From contig JBPYEZ010000197.1 of assembly GCA_051984395.1 (NCBI GenBank), positions 1 to 18,871 of the forward strand: DNA of 18,871 nt. The letters are read 5' to 3'. The notes below the pieces were generated by a model. The model was not told the DNA's origin. It worked only from the letters and a program-made list of their open reading frames with translations, and searched no databases. Both the position numbers and the translations under genes were made by a program. The first letter of the stretch is position 1. The number at the start of each line of letters is the position of its first letter. Below are positions 1-5,857 of this stretch, piece after piece. This DNA comes from AC-9 sp051984395. GTDB lineage: Bacteria > Actinomycetota > Acidimicrobiia > Acidimicrobiales > AC-9.

Positions 1-1
1 C

Positions 2-337
2 GAGTACCTCGTCTGCGCCCTCCTGCACGACATCGGCGACACCCTGGCCCCGTTCAACCATCCCGCCATCGCCGCCGGCATTCTGGAGCCGTTCGTGTCG
101 CAGGCCAACCACTGGATGGTGGCCCATCACGGAACGTTCCAGGGCTACTACTTCTGGCACCACATCGGGCTGGACAAGAACGCCCGCGACGCCTACCGCG
201 AGTCCCCGTACTTCGACTACACGACCGAGTTCTGCGCGAACTACGACCAGGTGGCCTTCGACAGCGACTACAAGAGCGAGCCGCTGGAGCATTACGAGCC
301 GCTGCTGCGAACCTTCTTCGGCGCCAAGACGGCCTAG
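2..337 (+). CDS. HD-domain metal-dependent hydrolase/oxygenase-like protein, 3' fragment
   Basis: The gene enters from the left edge; about 111 codons are visible, ending at TAG 335-337. The visible part carries a His-Asp pair in LLHDIGD (about residues 8-14 of the fragment), further histidines (AHHG, WHHIG) and a late aspartate in the NYDQVAFD stretch, which is the spacing of metal ligands in HD-domain proteins. The ending, with an Asp-Gln-x-x-Phe-Asp stretch followed by PLEHYEPLL, resembles the COG4341/PhnZ-like branch of HD proteins, some of which are di-iron oxygenases rather than phosphohydrolases. That branch assignment is from memory. The first metal-binding histidine lies outside the window and the substrate cannot be told. 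A strong hairpin follows four bases after the stop, so this is probably the last gene of its transcript. Confidence 0.75.
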   Translation, partial: EYLVCALLHDIGDTLAPFNHPAIAAGILEPFVSQANHWMVAHHGTFQGYYFWHHIGLDKNARDAYRESPYFDYTTEFCANYDQVAFDSDYKSEPLEHYEPLLRTFFGAKTA

Positions 338-340
338 CAC

Positions 341-369
341 CTGGCAACCGCCGCCGGTGGCGGTTCCAG
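341..369 (+). terminator. Hairpin after HD gene, candidate terminator without U-tract
   Basis: CTGG (341-344) and AACCGCC (346-352) pair with GGCGGTT (359-365) and CCAG (366-369), giving 11 base pairs with a single bulged C at 345 and a 6-nt loop. It begins right after the stop at 337. No T-run follows, as is common for high-GC actinobacterial terminators. Confidence 0.5.
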
Positions 370-414
370 CCACTGCCCCGGCGAAGCCTGTGGCCGAAAC
401 CGGACAAGATCGGC

Positions 415-427
415 GATACTGGGCAAC
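415..427 (+). promoter_or_regulatory. -10 element of a probable leaderless promoter for the cyclase gene
   Basis: GATACT at 415-420 is followed by 7 nt and then the GTG start at 428. No Shine-Dalgarno sequence is visible and no good -35 box stands upstream. The spacing would place transcription start at or next to the start codon. Confidence 0.45.
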
Positions 428-1435
428 GTGGCCACCGAGGCTGTGGGGCGCCTCGCCTCTCTCGAGGACCGTGAGCGGGCGATGGTCCAGCTGCGTACGG
501 CCGCCGCCCAGCTCGGACTGCCGGAGCTCGAGCGGCGCCTCGACGTCGCCGTAAGGGCCCGCACGGTCGCCGAGCTGGCGGAGCTGGTCTGGGACCTGGA
601 CGGTTCCGCCCGACCCACGTCCAGGCTCGCCAGCACACGGCGCAACGTCGGGTTCCGGCTCCACGCTTGGGCCTACGGACTGACCAACGGCCTGCTCGTG
701 GGCACGTGGGCCCTGACCGGACACGGCTTCTTCTGGCCCTTCTTTCCCGCCGCCGGCTGGGGCGTCGCGTTGGGCCTACATGCAGCCTGCGTGCGCTCCG
801 TCCACGAGCGACGGACCGAGGCCCCCCACCACCAGCCCCTCTGCCCGTCCCCGCCACCCGGTGTCGGGCCGCAGCCCGTCAGCAGCCCACCGGTCGAGTC
901 TTGCCCCCCGCCAACGGCCACGACGCCGTCGGCACGCCGGGCCGTGGTCGCCATGTTCATCGACGTCGTCGACTCCACCCGCCTGACGGAGGTCATCGGC
1001 GACGAGGAGTGGAGCCGGATCCGCTCGCGCTGCCGCGCCCTGTTGAGCAGCTGCTATGCGACGAACAACGGCGTGGAGGTCAGCGCCCAGGGCGACGGCT
1101 TCCTGGCCCGGTTCGGCTCTCCCGGCGACGCCGTGCGCTGTGGGATCGAGGTCCAGCGGCGGCTGCGGGACCAGCGCGAGGACAGTGGCTTCGCCCCCAG
1201 CGTGCGCATCGGCCTGCACGCCGGCGAGGCGATGGAGGAGACGGGGGACCTGCTCGGGACGGTCATCAACATGGCCGCCCGCGTCACGACCGAGGCCGAG
1301 CCGGCCGAGGTGCTGTGCACCGAGGCGGTCGCCGACCAGCTCGACGGCCGGTTCGAGCTGGAGGATCGGGGTCTGCGAACCCTCAAGGGCCTCTCCCGAC
1401 CTCGCCACCTGTTCGCCGTCCACTGGGCGGAATGA
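428..1435 (+). CDS. Membrane-anchored class III adenylate/guanylate cyclase with DUF1707-like N-terminus
   Basis: This 335-residue protein is predicted to make cyclic nucleotide from a nucleoside triphosphate at the membrane. Residues about 8-57 resemble DUF1707 (DRERAMVQLR, then RLDVAVRARTVAELAELVWDL). Residues about 75-125 hold two hydrophobic helices like a 2TM domain. A Pro/Ser-rich linker (about 130-170) leads to the cyclase catalytic domain (about 172-335). That domain has metal-binding aspartates D179 (FIDVVDST) and D223 (QGDGF), and GDLLGTVINMAARV, which supplies D274, N281 and R285. The ending LKGLSRPRHLFAV is typical of soluble bacterial class III cyclases. ATP versus GTP specificity is not proven. 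The start is GTG 428, chosen for full DUF1707 coverage and the GATACT box 7 nt upstream. It lies 45 nt before a ParA-like gene. Confidence 0.85.
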   Translation: MATEAVGRLASLEDRERAMVQLRTAAAQLGLPELERRLDVAVRARTVAELAELVWDLDGSARPTSRLASTRRNVGFRLHAWAYGLTNGLLVGTWALTGHGFFWPFFPAAGWGVALGLHAACVRSVHERRTEAPHHQPLCPSPPPGVGPQPVSSPPVESCPPPTATTPSARRAVVAMFIDVVDSTRLTEVIGDEEWSRIRSRCRALLSSCYATNNGVEVSAQGDGFLARFGSPGDAVRCGIEVQRRLRDQREDSGFAPSVRIGLHAGEAMEETGDLLGTVINMAARVTTEAEPAEVLCTEAVADQLDGRFELEDRGLRTLKGLSRPRHLFAVHWAE

Positions 1436-1467
1436 TGGGGTCCTGGAGACGCCGGGCCCGCGCCGCG

Positions 1468-1480
1468 TAGGCTCTCGTCC
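1468..1480 (+). promoter_or_regulatory. -10 element of a leaderless promoter for the ParA-like gene
   Basis: TAGGCT at 1468-1473 is separated by 7 nt from the GTG at 1481. There is no Shine-Dalgarno sequence before this GTG, so initiation on a leaderless mRNA is the simplest reading. Confidence 0.5.
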
Positions 1481-2107
1481 GTGCTGATCGTCGTGGCAGC
1501 CCTGAAGGGCGGAGTTGGGAAGACGACCGTTGCCGTGGGTCTGGCCGAAGCTGCCGCCGCAGAGCACGGGTCCTCGCTGCTCGTGGACGCCGACCCCCAG
1601 GCCTCGGCCATGCGCTGGTCGGACACGGCGTCCGAGGAGGGATCGGGGCTGCGGGCGGTCACGGTGTCGCTGCCCACGAGGGATCTCCGACGACGCCTGA
1701 GCGGGATCGGCAGCGGCTATCCGGTGGTCGTGGTGGACACGCCCCCCGGGCAGCTGCCGATCGTGTCAGCCGCCGTCGACCTGGCCGACGTGGTGGTCGT
1801 GCCGTCCCAAACCAGCTGGTCCGACCTCGACAGGCTCGACAGCACTCTCGACCTGGCCCGGGATGCCCGAGTGCCGGCAATGGTGGTGCTCAATCGAGTA
1901 CGGGCCGGCACCCGGTCCTTGGACGAGGCCACGGCCAGTCTCGAGGAGGCCCGGGTCTGGCTGGCGAAGACCACCCTGCCCCAGCGGGAGGCCATCGCCG
2001 CCACCTACGGCCGCCGCCCGGGAACGGCGCTCATCTCCCTGACCGCGGAGCTGGTGGCCGAGCTCGAGGCAGGGGTCAGCACCCGTCGCAAGCGCCGTCG
2101 TTCCTGA
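1481..2107 (+). CDS. ParA/MinD-type P-loop ATPase, orphan
   Basis: The 208-residue protein begins almost directly with the nucleotide-binding fold. It has a deviant Walker A motif KGGVGKTT (residues 9-16, signature lysine K9 and catalytic lysine K14), switch I VDADPQASA (35-43) and Walker B VVVVDTPPG (82-90). This is the ParA/Soj/MinD group, ATP-driven dimers that position DNA or protein cargo. It is short for chromosomal ParA (about 250-320 residues), lacks an N-terminal DNA-binding extension, and has no parB or recognisable parS sites nearby, so a chromosome-segregation role is not supported. The basic tail (RRKRRRS) might contact DNA or the membrane. The GTG start sits directly before the P-loop strand and 7 nt after a TAGGCT box. 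Its partner is unknown; the cyclase gene upstream is the only suggestive neighbour. Confidence 0.85.
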   Translation: MLIVVAALKGGVGKTTVAVGLAEAAAAEHGSSLLVDADPQASAMRWSDTASEEGSGLRAVTVSLPTRDLRRRLSGIGSGYPVVVVDTPPGQLPIVSAAVDLADVVVVPSQTSWSDLDRLDSTLDLARDARVPAMVVLNRVRAGTRSLDEATASLEEARVWLAKTTLPQREAIAATYGRRPGTALISLTAELVAELEAGVSTRRKRRRS

Positions 2108-2205
2108 GCTGACGACCTCGGCCCTCCGCTGCTCGGCACCAGAGCTCCCTTCCATCTGCTCGTCGCGCGCCCACCGGAAAATGAGACCATCGCGGGATCG
2201 ACGAA

Positions 2206-2213
2206 AAGGGGGG
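2206..2213 (+). promoter_or_regulatory. Shine-Dalgarno sequence of the ABM-like gene
   Basis: AAGGGGGG lies 8 nt before ATG 2222. It is one of the few canonical ribosome-binding sites on the plus strand here, and it contrasts with the SD-less starts of the genes around it. Confidence 0.6.
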
Positions 2214-2221
2214 CGATACGA

Positions 2222-2515
2222 ATGAGCTTTGTCCAGATCATCGAATTTCGGAGCGGCAACATCGACGCCATGCAGGAGGTCTCAGAGCGTTGGGAGAAGG
2301 CGACCGCGGGGAAGCGGACGGCCGGACGACACCTGTTGTGCCAGGACCGCAAGGACCCCAACCGCTACTTCAACGTGGTCTTCTTCGACTCGTACGAGTC
2401 GGCCATGCAGAACTCGAGCATGCCCGAAACCCAGCAGCTGTCACAGGAGATGATGAAGCTCGCTGACGGGCCGCCCACCTTCTACGACCTCGACGTCCTC
2501 GACGACCGCTCCTGA
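2222..2515 (+). CDS. Small ABM-like dimeric alpha-beta-barrel protein
   Basis: The 97-residue protein is complete, with a clear Shine-Dalgarno sequence. The opening strand MSFVQIIEFR, a central helix with WEKATAGKRTA, the strands LLCQDRKDPNRYFNVVFFDSY and a closing helix/strand fit a ferredoxin-like half-barrel of the antibiotic-biosynthesis-monooxygenase (ABM) superfamily, which dimerises to form a pocket. I recall close actinobacterial relatives with the same YFNVVFFDSYESAM segment and FYDLDV ending, all of unknown function. No catalytic residue can be assigned. It appears monocistronic: a ParA-like gene ends 114 nt upstream, and a strong hairpin and a separate promoter follow. A heme-degrading or quinone monooxygenase role is possible but not shown. 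Confidence 0.75.
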   Translation: MSFVQIIEFRSGNIDAMQEVSERWEKATAGKRTAGRHLLCQDRKDPNRYFNVVFFDSYESAMQNSSMPETQQLSQEMMKLADGPPTFYDLDVLDDRS

Positions 2516-2537
2516 TCGCTCGCCCCCGAGGCGCCGA

Positions 2538-2578
2538 GCCAGGCAGCTGGCGGCCGACAACGCCGCCACTGCGCTGGC
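2538..2578 (+). terminator. Long hairpin after ABM-like gene, candidate terminator
   Basis: GCCAG (2538-2542), GCAG (2543-2546) and TGGCGGC (2548-2554) pair with GCCGCCA (2562-2568), CTGC (2569-2572) and CTGGC (2574-2578). This makes 16 base pairs with one bulged base on each side (C47 and G73 of the 2500 block) and a 7-nt loop. It lies 22 nt after the stop at 2515 and just before the promoter of the next gene. No U-tract follows. Confidence 0.6.
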
Positions 2579-2603
2579 CTTCCTGACGGCGGGGGCGCGG
2601 GCC

Positions 2604-2615
2604 TAGAGTCTCCAT
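2604..2615 (+). promoter_or_regulatory. -10 element of a leaderless promoter for the membrane protein gene
   Basis: TAGAGT at 2604-2609 is followed by 6 nt and the ATG at 2616. No Shine-Dalgarno sequence is present. The -35 region falls right after the 2538-2578 hairpin. Confidence 0.55.
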
Positions 2616-3023
2616 ATGGCAGACCTCACTCGCGCCCTGATCAGTGCCATCCTCGCCTTCTCGACCTTGCTGGCGACTGCGGCTCTCTGGCGGCATCCCC
2701 TCGCCCTCATCGTGCTGGTTTTCGCAGTTGGCGTCGGGATTTTCCTCCTTCGCCCGACCCGGCCGAGCCTGGTGGTCTATGCGGTGGGATTCGTGTTTGG
2801 ACCGACGGCGGAGGTCCTTGGCATTCACACCGGCGCGTGGAGTTATTCGAGCAGCGATTTCCTGGGAATCCCCATCTGGTTGCCATTCGTCTGGGGCAAT
2901 GCTGCGCTGTTCATACAGAACACCAGCGAGGTCGCCACACGTCTCCTCTCGCCCGGCGATCGTCACGACGCCGTGGCCCGGCTTCCGTCACGACCTCTCG
3001 AGGACGACCGCCAACGAGTCTGA
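2616..3023 (+). CDS. Small multi-pass membrane protein, unknown function
   Basis: The 135-residue protein has about four hydrophobic segments (near residues 7-25, 28-46, 50-69 and 83-103) followed by a charged cytoplasmic-like tail rich in Arg and Asp. The most conserved-looking part is TAEVLGIHTGAWSYSSSD followed by LGIPIWLPFVWGNAALF (about residues 64-98): acidic, aromatic and glycine residues at membrane edges and a proline-tryptophan-rich helix. This recalls several bacterial integral membrane families of unknown function and the carotenoid-hydratase-like CruF group. I do not recognise the family firmly and assign no function. The base composition is somewhat less G+C-biased at third positions than the neighbouring genes. 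The leaderless TAGAGT box supports the ATG 2616 start. Confidence 0.65.
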   Translation: MADLTRALISAILAFSTLLATAALWRHPLALIVLVFAVGVGIFLLRPTRPSLVVYAVGFVFGPTAEVLGIHTGAWSYSSSDFLGIPIWLPFVWGNAALFIQNTSEVATRLLSPGDRHDAVARLPSRPLEDDRQRV

Positions 3024-3069
3024 AGGTCCTCGGGCAGCTCGACGTCCATGTGGCCGAAAGGCCTCGAGC

Positions 3070-3107
3070 TTGACCCCGCCGTTGCTGCCGGGAAATAATG
3101 AAAGTAT
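3070..3107 (+). promoter_or_regulatory. Sigma70-type promoter, leaderless or nearly so
   Basis: TTGACC at 3070-3075 is a good -35 match. An 18-nt spacer leads to AATAAT at 3094-3099 (five of six to TATAAT), and ATG 3108 follows after 8 nt. The locally A/T-rich stretch stands out in this GC-rich DNA. This is the only promoter in the window with a good match to both boxes. Confidence 0.6.
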
Positions 3108-3767
3108 ATGAAACGGCACCAAGCACTACCGGAAGGGGCGGTCGGAAGCCTGGGCATCGTGCCCTGGCCCGACGTCGTCATCGATGGCCTCGGCCACGAT
3201 CCCCGCTCGCCCTACGTGGAGACCTACTGGCTCGCCGTCCTGGGCCCCTCGACGACCTGGCTGTTGCGGCGCCTCGCGTTCCGCCTCGAAGCCGAGCCCG
3301 ACGGTTTCTCGCTCGATCTGGCGGAGACGGCCCGTAGCCTCGGTCTCGGCGCCCGAGGTGGCCGCCACTCGCCTTTCGTGCGGGCCCTCGACCGGTGCGT
3401 GGCCTTCGAGCTGGCCAGGCGGGTGGACGACGACAACCTGGCCGTCCGGCGCCGCCTCCCCCCGCTCAGCCGTCGCCAGGTCCAGCACCTGCCGGCCTCA
3501 CTGCAACAGAGCCACCGGCGCTGGCAGGACGCCCAGCTGGGCCCGTCCGGCCCCGAGCACCAGCGTCGGCGGGCGCACCGGCTCGCCCTCAGCCTGCGTC
3601 AGCTGGGCGAGGACTACGAGGCGGTCGAGCAGCAGCTCCGGCGATGGCAGCTCCCGGCGGCCCTGGCCAGGGAGGCGACGGCCTGGGCGTGGGGGCAGAA
3701 GCCGGTCCTCAGGCGGGCGTGTTCGACTGGCGACGAGGCGCCTCGAACCGCGACACCAGCTCGATGA
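3108..3767 (+). CDS. Conserved protein of unknown function, convergent overlap with pepA
   Basis: The 219-residue protein is supported by a good promoter and ATG start. The N-terminal half contains PWPDVVIDGLGHDPRSPYVETYWLAVLGPSTTWLLRRLA, here read as two parts (about residues 19-38 and 39-57). LDLAETARSLGLG and RHSPFVRALDRCVAFELARR (about 69-105) look like a helix-rich, possibly winged-helix module. The C-terminal half (about 115-200) is Arg/Gln-rich helix with RRQVQHLPASLQQSHRRW. I recall similar proteins annotated only as hypothetical in Actinobacteria, and a DNA-binding role is a guess from the charge. The last 59 nt overlap the 3' end of pepA on the other strand, so the final 15-20 residues (ACSTGDEAPRTATPAR) are probably poorly conserved. 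Confidence 0.65.
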   Translation: MKRHQALPEGAVGSLGIVPWPDVVIDGLGHDPRSPYVETYWLAVLGPSTTWLLRRLAFRLEAEPDGFSLDLAETARSLGLGARGGRHSPFVRALDRCVAFELARRVDDDNLAVRRRLPPLSRRQVQHLPASLQQSHRRWQDAQLGPSGPEHQRRRAHRLALSLRQLGEDYEAVEQQLRRWQLPAALAREATAWAWGQKPVLRRACSTGDEAPRTATPAR

Positions 3768-5211
3768 GCGTCCGTACGCCGAAGCCGGTGGCTCCCTTGC
3801 GCATATAGCCCTCGTCGGAGTCGGAGCGCGCCGGTCCGGCGATGTCCAGGTGCGCCCAGGGGACCCCGTCGACGAACTCGCCCAGGATGAGACCGGCCGT
3901 GAGGGCCCCGCCGGCACCAGCGGGAGACGAGATGTTCTTCATGTCCGCCACCTCCGACTCGATCCCCTTGCGGTACTCCTCCGGCAGCGGGAGGTGCCAG
4001 ACCAGCTCGCCGGCCCGCTCGGACGCCGCTCGCACCTGGCCCACGAGCTCCTGGTCGTTGCCCATGAGGCCCGCGATCTGGCGGCCGAGGGCGACGACAC
4101 AGGCGCCGGTCAGGGTCGCCACGTCGACGATGGCGTCCGGACCTGCCTCAGCCGCCAGCGACAGCCCGTCAGCCAGCACCAACCGCCCCTCGGCATCGGT
4201 GTTGAGCACCTCGATCGTCTTGCCGTTGCGGATCTTCAGGACGTCCCCGGGCTTGACGGCTCGGCCGCCGGGCATGTTCTCCGTGGTCGGCATGATGGCG
4301 ATCACCCTGACCCCGACGCCCAGATCGGCCAGGACCGACATGGTGGCGAGCACGGCGGCGGCCCCGCTCATGTCCGTCTTCATCGTCATCATCCCGTCGG
4401 CCGTCTTGATCGACAGCCCGCCGGAGTCGAACGTGATGCCCTTGCCCACGAGGGCGACGGTCGGAACCTGCCCCGCCCCACCGGACGCCGGGCTCGACGG
4501 CTGATAGACGAGCTCGATCAGGCGAGGGGGCTCGTCGGAACCCTGGGCCACCCCTGCCAGCCCGCCGAGGCCCTCGCTGGCGATCGCCACCTCGTCGAGG
4601 ACCGTGACCGACAGACCGTGGCGGTCGGCGACCTCCTGGGCCACGTCGGCGAGTCGCCTCGGTGTCATCGCCCCCGCCGGCTCGTTGACCAGATCGCGGG
4701 CCAGAGCGACGGCCTCGGCGATGCGGGCGCCCCGCGCCACGCCTGCTCCGAGGGCCGTGGGGTCGTCGCCGACGATCGACAGGCGCTCGAGCAGGCTCGG
4801 CTTGGCCCGACCCTTGTACCCGGTGAACTGGTAGGTGGCCAGCGCGATCCCCTCGGCCACGGCTCCGGCGGCCTCGGCCGGTTCGAGCCCCGCCGGTCGT
4901 GCTCCCGGGAGGCTGAAGGCGGCCGTCTCCAGGTGCCAGGAGGTCCGGGCGAAAGCCGCCCCGGCCTTCCGCAGGCTCTCGCGCCCCACCTCGTCCGGCG
5001 CGCCCAGACCCACCGCCACCACCATGACCCCGTCGCCGCCCTGCCACGCCAGTGCCTCGCCCGCCTTGGCCTCGAACCCGCGCTGTTCGCAGAAGTGGCG
5101 GTCGATCTCGACCGGTGCGCCGGGAATCGGCTCCAGGTCGGCGTAGACGGGTACGGCGAGGGCGTCCAGATTGCCGGGGACCTCGCGAGTGGCGGTGAAG
5201 GCGATCGGCAT
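3709..5211 (-). CDS. pepA: Leucyl aminopeptidase (M17 family)
   Basis: The 500-residue cytosolic exopeptidase releases N-terminal amino acids from peptides and works as a hexamer with two metal ions per active site. The N-terminal domain (about 1-165) is typical of M17. The catalytic domain shows GKGITFDSGGLSIKT (metal/catalytic residues K257, D262, K269), MKTDMSGAA (D280) and the family signature NTDAEGRL at 337-344 (D339, E341, R343). All expected ligands are present and the length is normal. ATG 5211 is chosen because the longer open frame upstream runs through the adenosyltransferase gene. This ATG overlaps that gene's TGA by one base (TGATG), with GAGGAG 5 nt upstream, so the two are translationally coupled. 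The 3' end overlaps the convergent gene at 3767. Confidence 0.95.
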   Translation of the reverse strand: MPIAFTATREVPGNLDALAVPVYADLEPIPGAPVEIDRHFCEQRGFEAKAGEALAWQGGDGVMVVAVGLGAPDEVGRESLRKAGAAFARTSWHLETAAFSLPGARPAGLEPAEAAGAVAEGIALATYQFTGYKGRAKPSLLERLSIVGDDPTALGAGVARGARIAEAVALARDLVNEPAGAMTPRRLADVAQEVADRHGLSVTVLDEVAIASEGLGGLAGVAQGSDEPPRLIELVYQPSSPASGGAGQVPTVALVGKGITFDSGGLSIKTADGMMTMKTDMSGAAAVLATMSVLADLGVGVRVIAIMPTTENMPGGRAVKPGDVLKIRNGKTIEVLNTDAEGRLVLADGLSLAAEAGPDAIVDVATLTGACVVALGRQIAGLMGNDQELVGQVRAASERAGELVWHLPLPEEYRKGIESEVADMKNISSPAGAGGALTAGLILGEFVDGVPWAHLDIAGPARSDSDEGYMRKGATGFGVRTLIELVSRFEAPRRQSNTPA

Positions 5212-5774
5212 CAAGGCTCCTCGTGACGCTCGGATCTCTTGCCCTGCTGGCGAGTGGGCAGGTGCTCGCCCTCCTGCCAGCGGGCCATCGTCCAGCACAG
5301 GTCGGACAGGCGGTTGAGGTAGGGGCCCACCTGCGAGCCCTCGACGCCGGAGAGCGACAGCCGCTCGGCTCGCCGCACGACCGTGCGGGCGGTGTCGAGG
5401 AGCGCAGCCACCCGCGTCTGTCCCGGCACCACGAACTCGGTCGGCATCTCGTAGCGGTCGTCGAGCGCGTCGATCCGGGTCTCCAGGGCGGCGACCATGT
5501 CGGCGGTCACCAGGCTCACGCCCGGCGTCAGCTTGGACCGGTTGTCGGGCGCCGTGGCCACCTCGGCCATGAGGACCCACAGATCCCGCTCCAGGCCGAT
5601 CAGCAGCTCGTCGAGCTCCGAGCCGCGCGCCGCCTCGGCCCGGGCGACACCCAGGGCAGCCTGGGCCTCGTCCACCGCCCCGTTGAGGTCGATGGTGGCG
5701 GAGTCCTTGCGCACCCGGCCCCCGTAGAGGAGGCCGGTCGTGCCGTCGTCGCCACGTCTGGTGTAGATCTTCAC
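5211..5774 (-). CDS. pduO: PduO/MMAB-type ATP:cob(I)alamin adenosyltransferase
   Basis: The 187-residue enzyme transfers adenosine from ATP to cob(I)alamin, giving adenosylcobalamin, the cofactor of mutases and some eliminases. The N-terminal ATP-binding segment TRRGDDGTTGLLYGGRVRKD (residues 5-24) is diagnostic of the PduO type. The helical bundle then carries TVVRRAERLSL (about 129-139) and PYLNRLSDLCW (about 150-160), matching the RRAER and LNRLSD motifs of this family. The start is GTG 5774, immediately before the conserved KIYTRRGD. A TAGATT box lies 9 nt upstream, with no Shine-Dalgarno sequence. It is the first gene of an operon with pepA and diverges from metH, the cobalamin user across the 83-bp gap. 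MetH needs methylcobalamin, so the product serves other enzymes not seen here. Confidence 0.92.
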   Translation of the reverse strand: MKIYTRRGDDGTTGLLYGGRVRKDSATIDLNGAVDEAQAALGVARAEAARGSELDELLIGLERDLWVLMAEVATAPDNRSKLTPGVSLVTADMVAALETRIDALDDRYEMPTEFVVPGQTRVAALLDTARTVVRRAERLSLSGVEGSQVGPYLNRLSDLCWTMARWQEGEHLPTRQQGKRSERHEEP

Positions 5775-5789
5775 GGCAGGGTCAATCTA
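5775..5789 (-). promoter_or_regulatory. -10 element for adenosyltransferase-pepA operon
   Basis: Reading the minus strand, TAGATT (5789 to 5784) is followed by 9 nt and GTG 5774. It is preceded by GCCCCCCGG, the mirror image of the metH promoter. Confidence 0.5.
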
Positions 5790-5844
5790 CCGGGGGGCGG
5801 GCGGGGCGCCCGGCGGCGGCGAGGGTCGGGCGCGGCCCCCGGTA
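5788..5844. repeat. Inverted repeat framing the divergent adenosyltransferase/metH promoters
   Basis: TACCGGGGGGC at 5788-5798 and GCCCCCGGTA at 5835-5844 are inverted copies differing by one extra G, with 36 nt between them. The TA at each outer end is the first two bases of the -10 box of each gene. An 8-bp palindrome GGGCGCCC lies inside at 5804-5811. Confidence 0.6.
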
Positions 5845-5857
5845 ACCTGAGCCGGCG
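5843..5857 (+). promoter_or_regulatory. -10 element for metH
   Basis: TAACCT at 5843-5848 is followed by 9 nt and ATG 5858. No Shine-Dalgarno sequence is visible and there is no room for a cobalamin or SAM riboswitch in the 83-bp gap. Confidence 0.5.

Noticed and set aside
1481..2107. Chromosome partition locus (parAB-parS)
   Set aside because: No ParB-like gene and no parS-like 16-bp palindrome were seen nearby, and the ATPase is too short for typical chromosomal ParA.
3184..5226. 680-codon open frame on the plus strand
   Set aside because: It starts out of frame inside the 3108 gene and then runs antisense to pepA, with low-complexity Arg/Gly/His composition and no motifs. It is a shadow in high-GC DNA.
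5775..5857. Cobalamin or SAM riboswitch before metH
   Set aside because: The gap to the divergent gene is only 83 nt, no B12-box or SAM-type core can be made out, and the -10 box is 9 nt from the start codon, leaving no leader.
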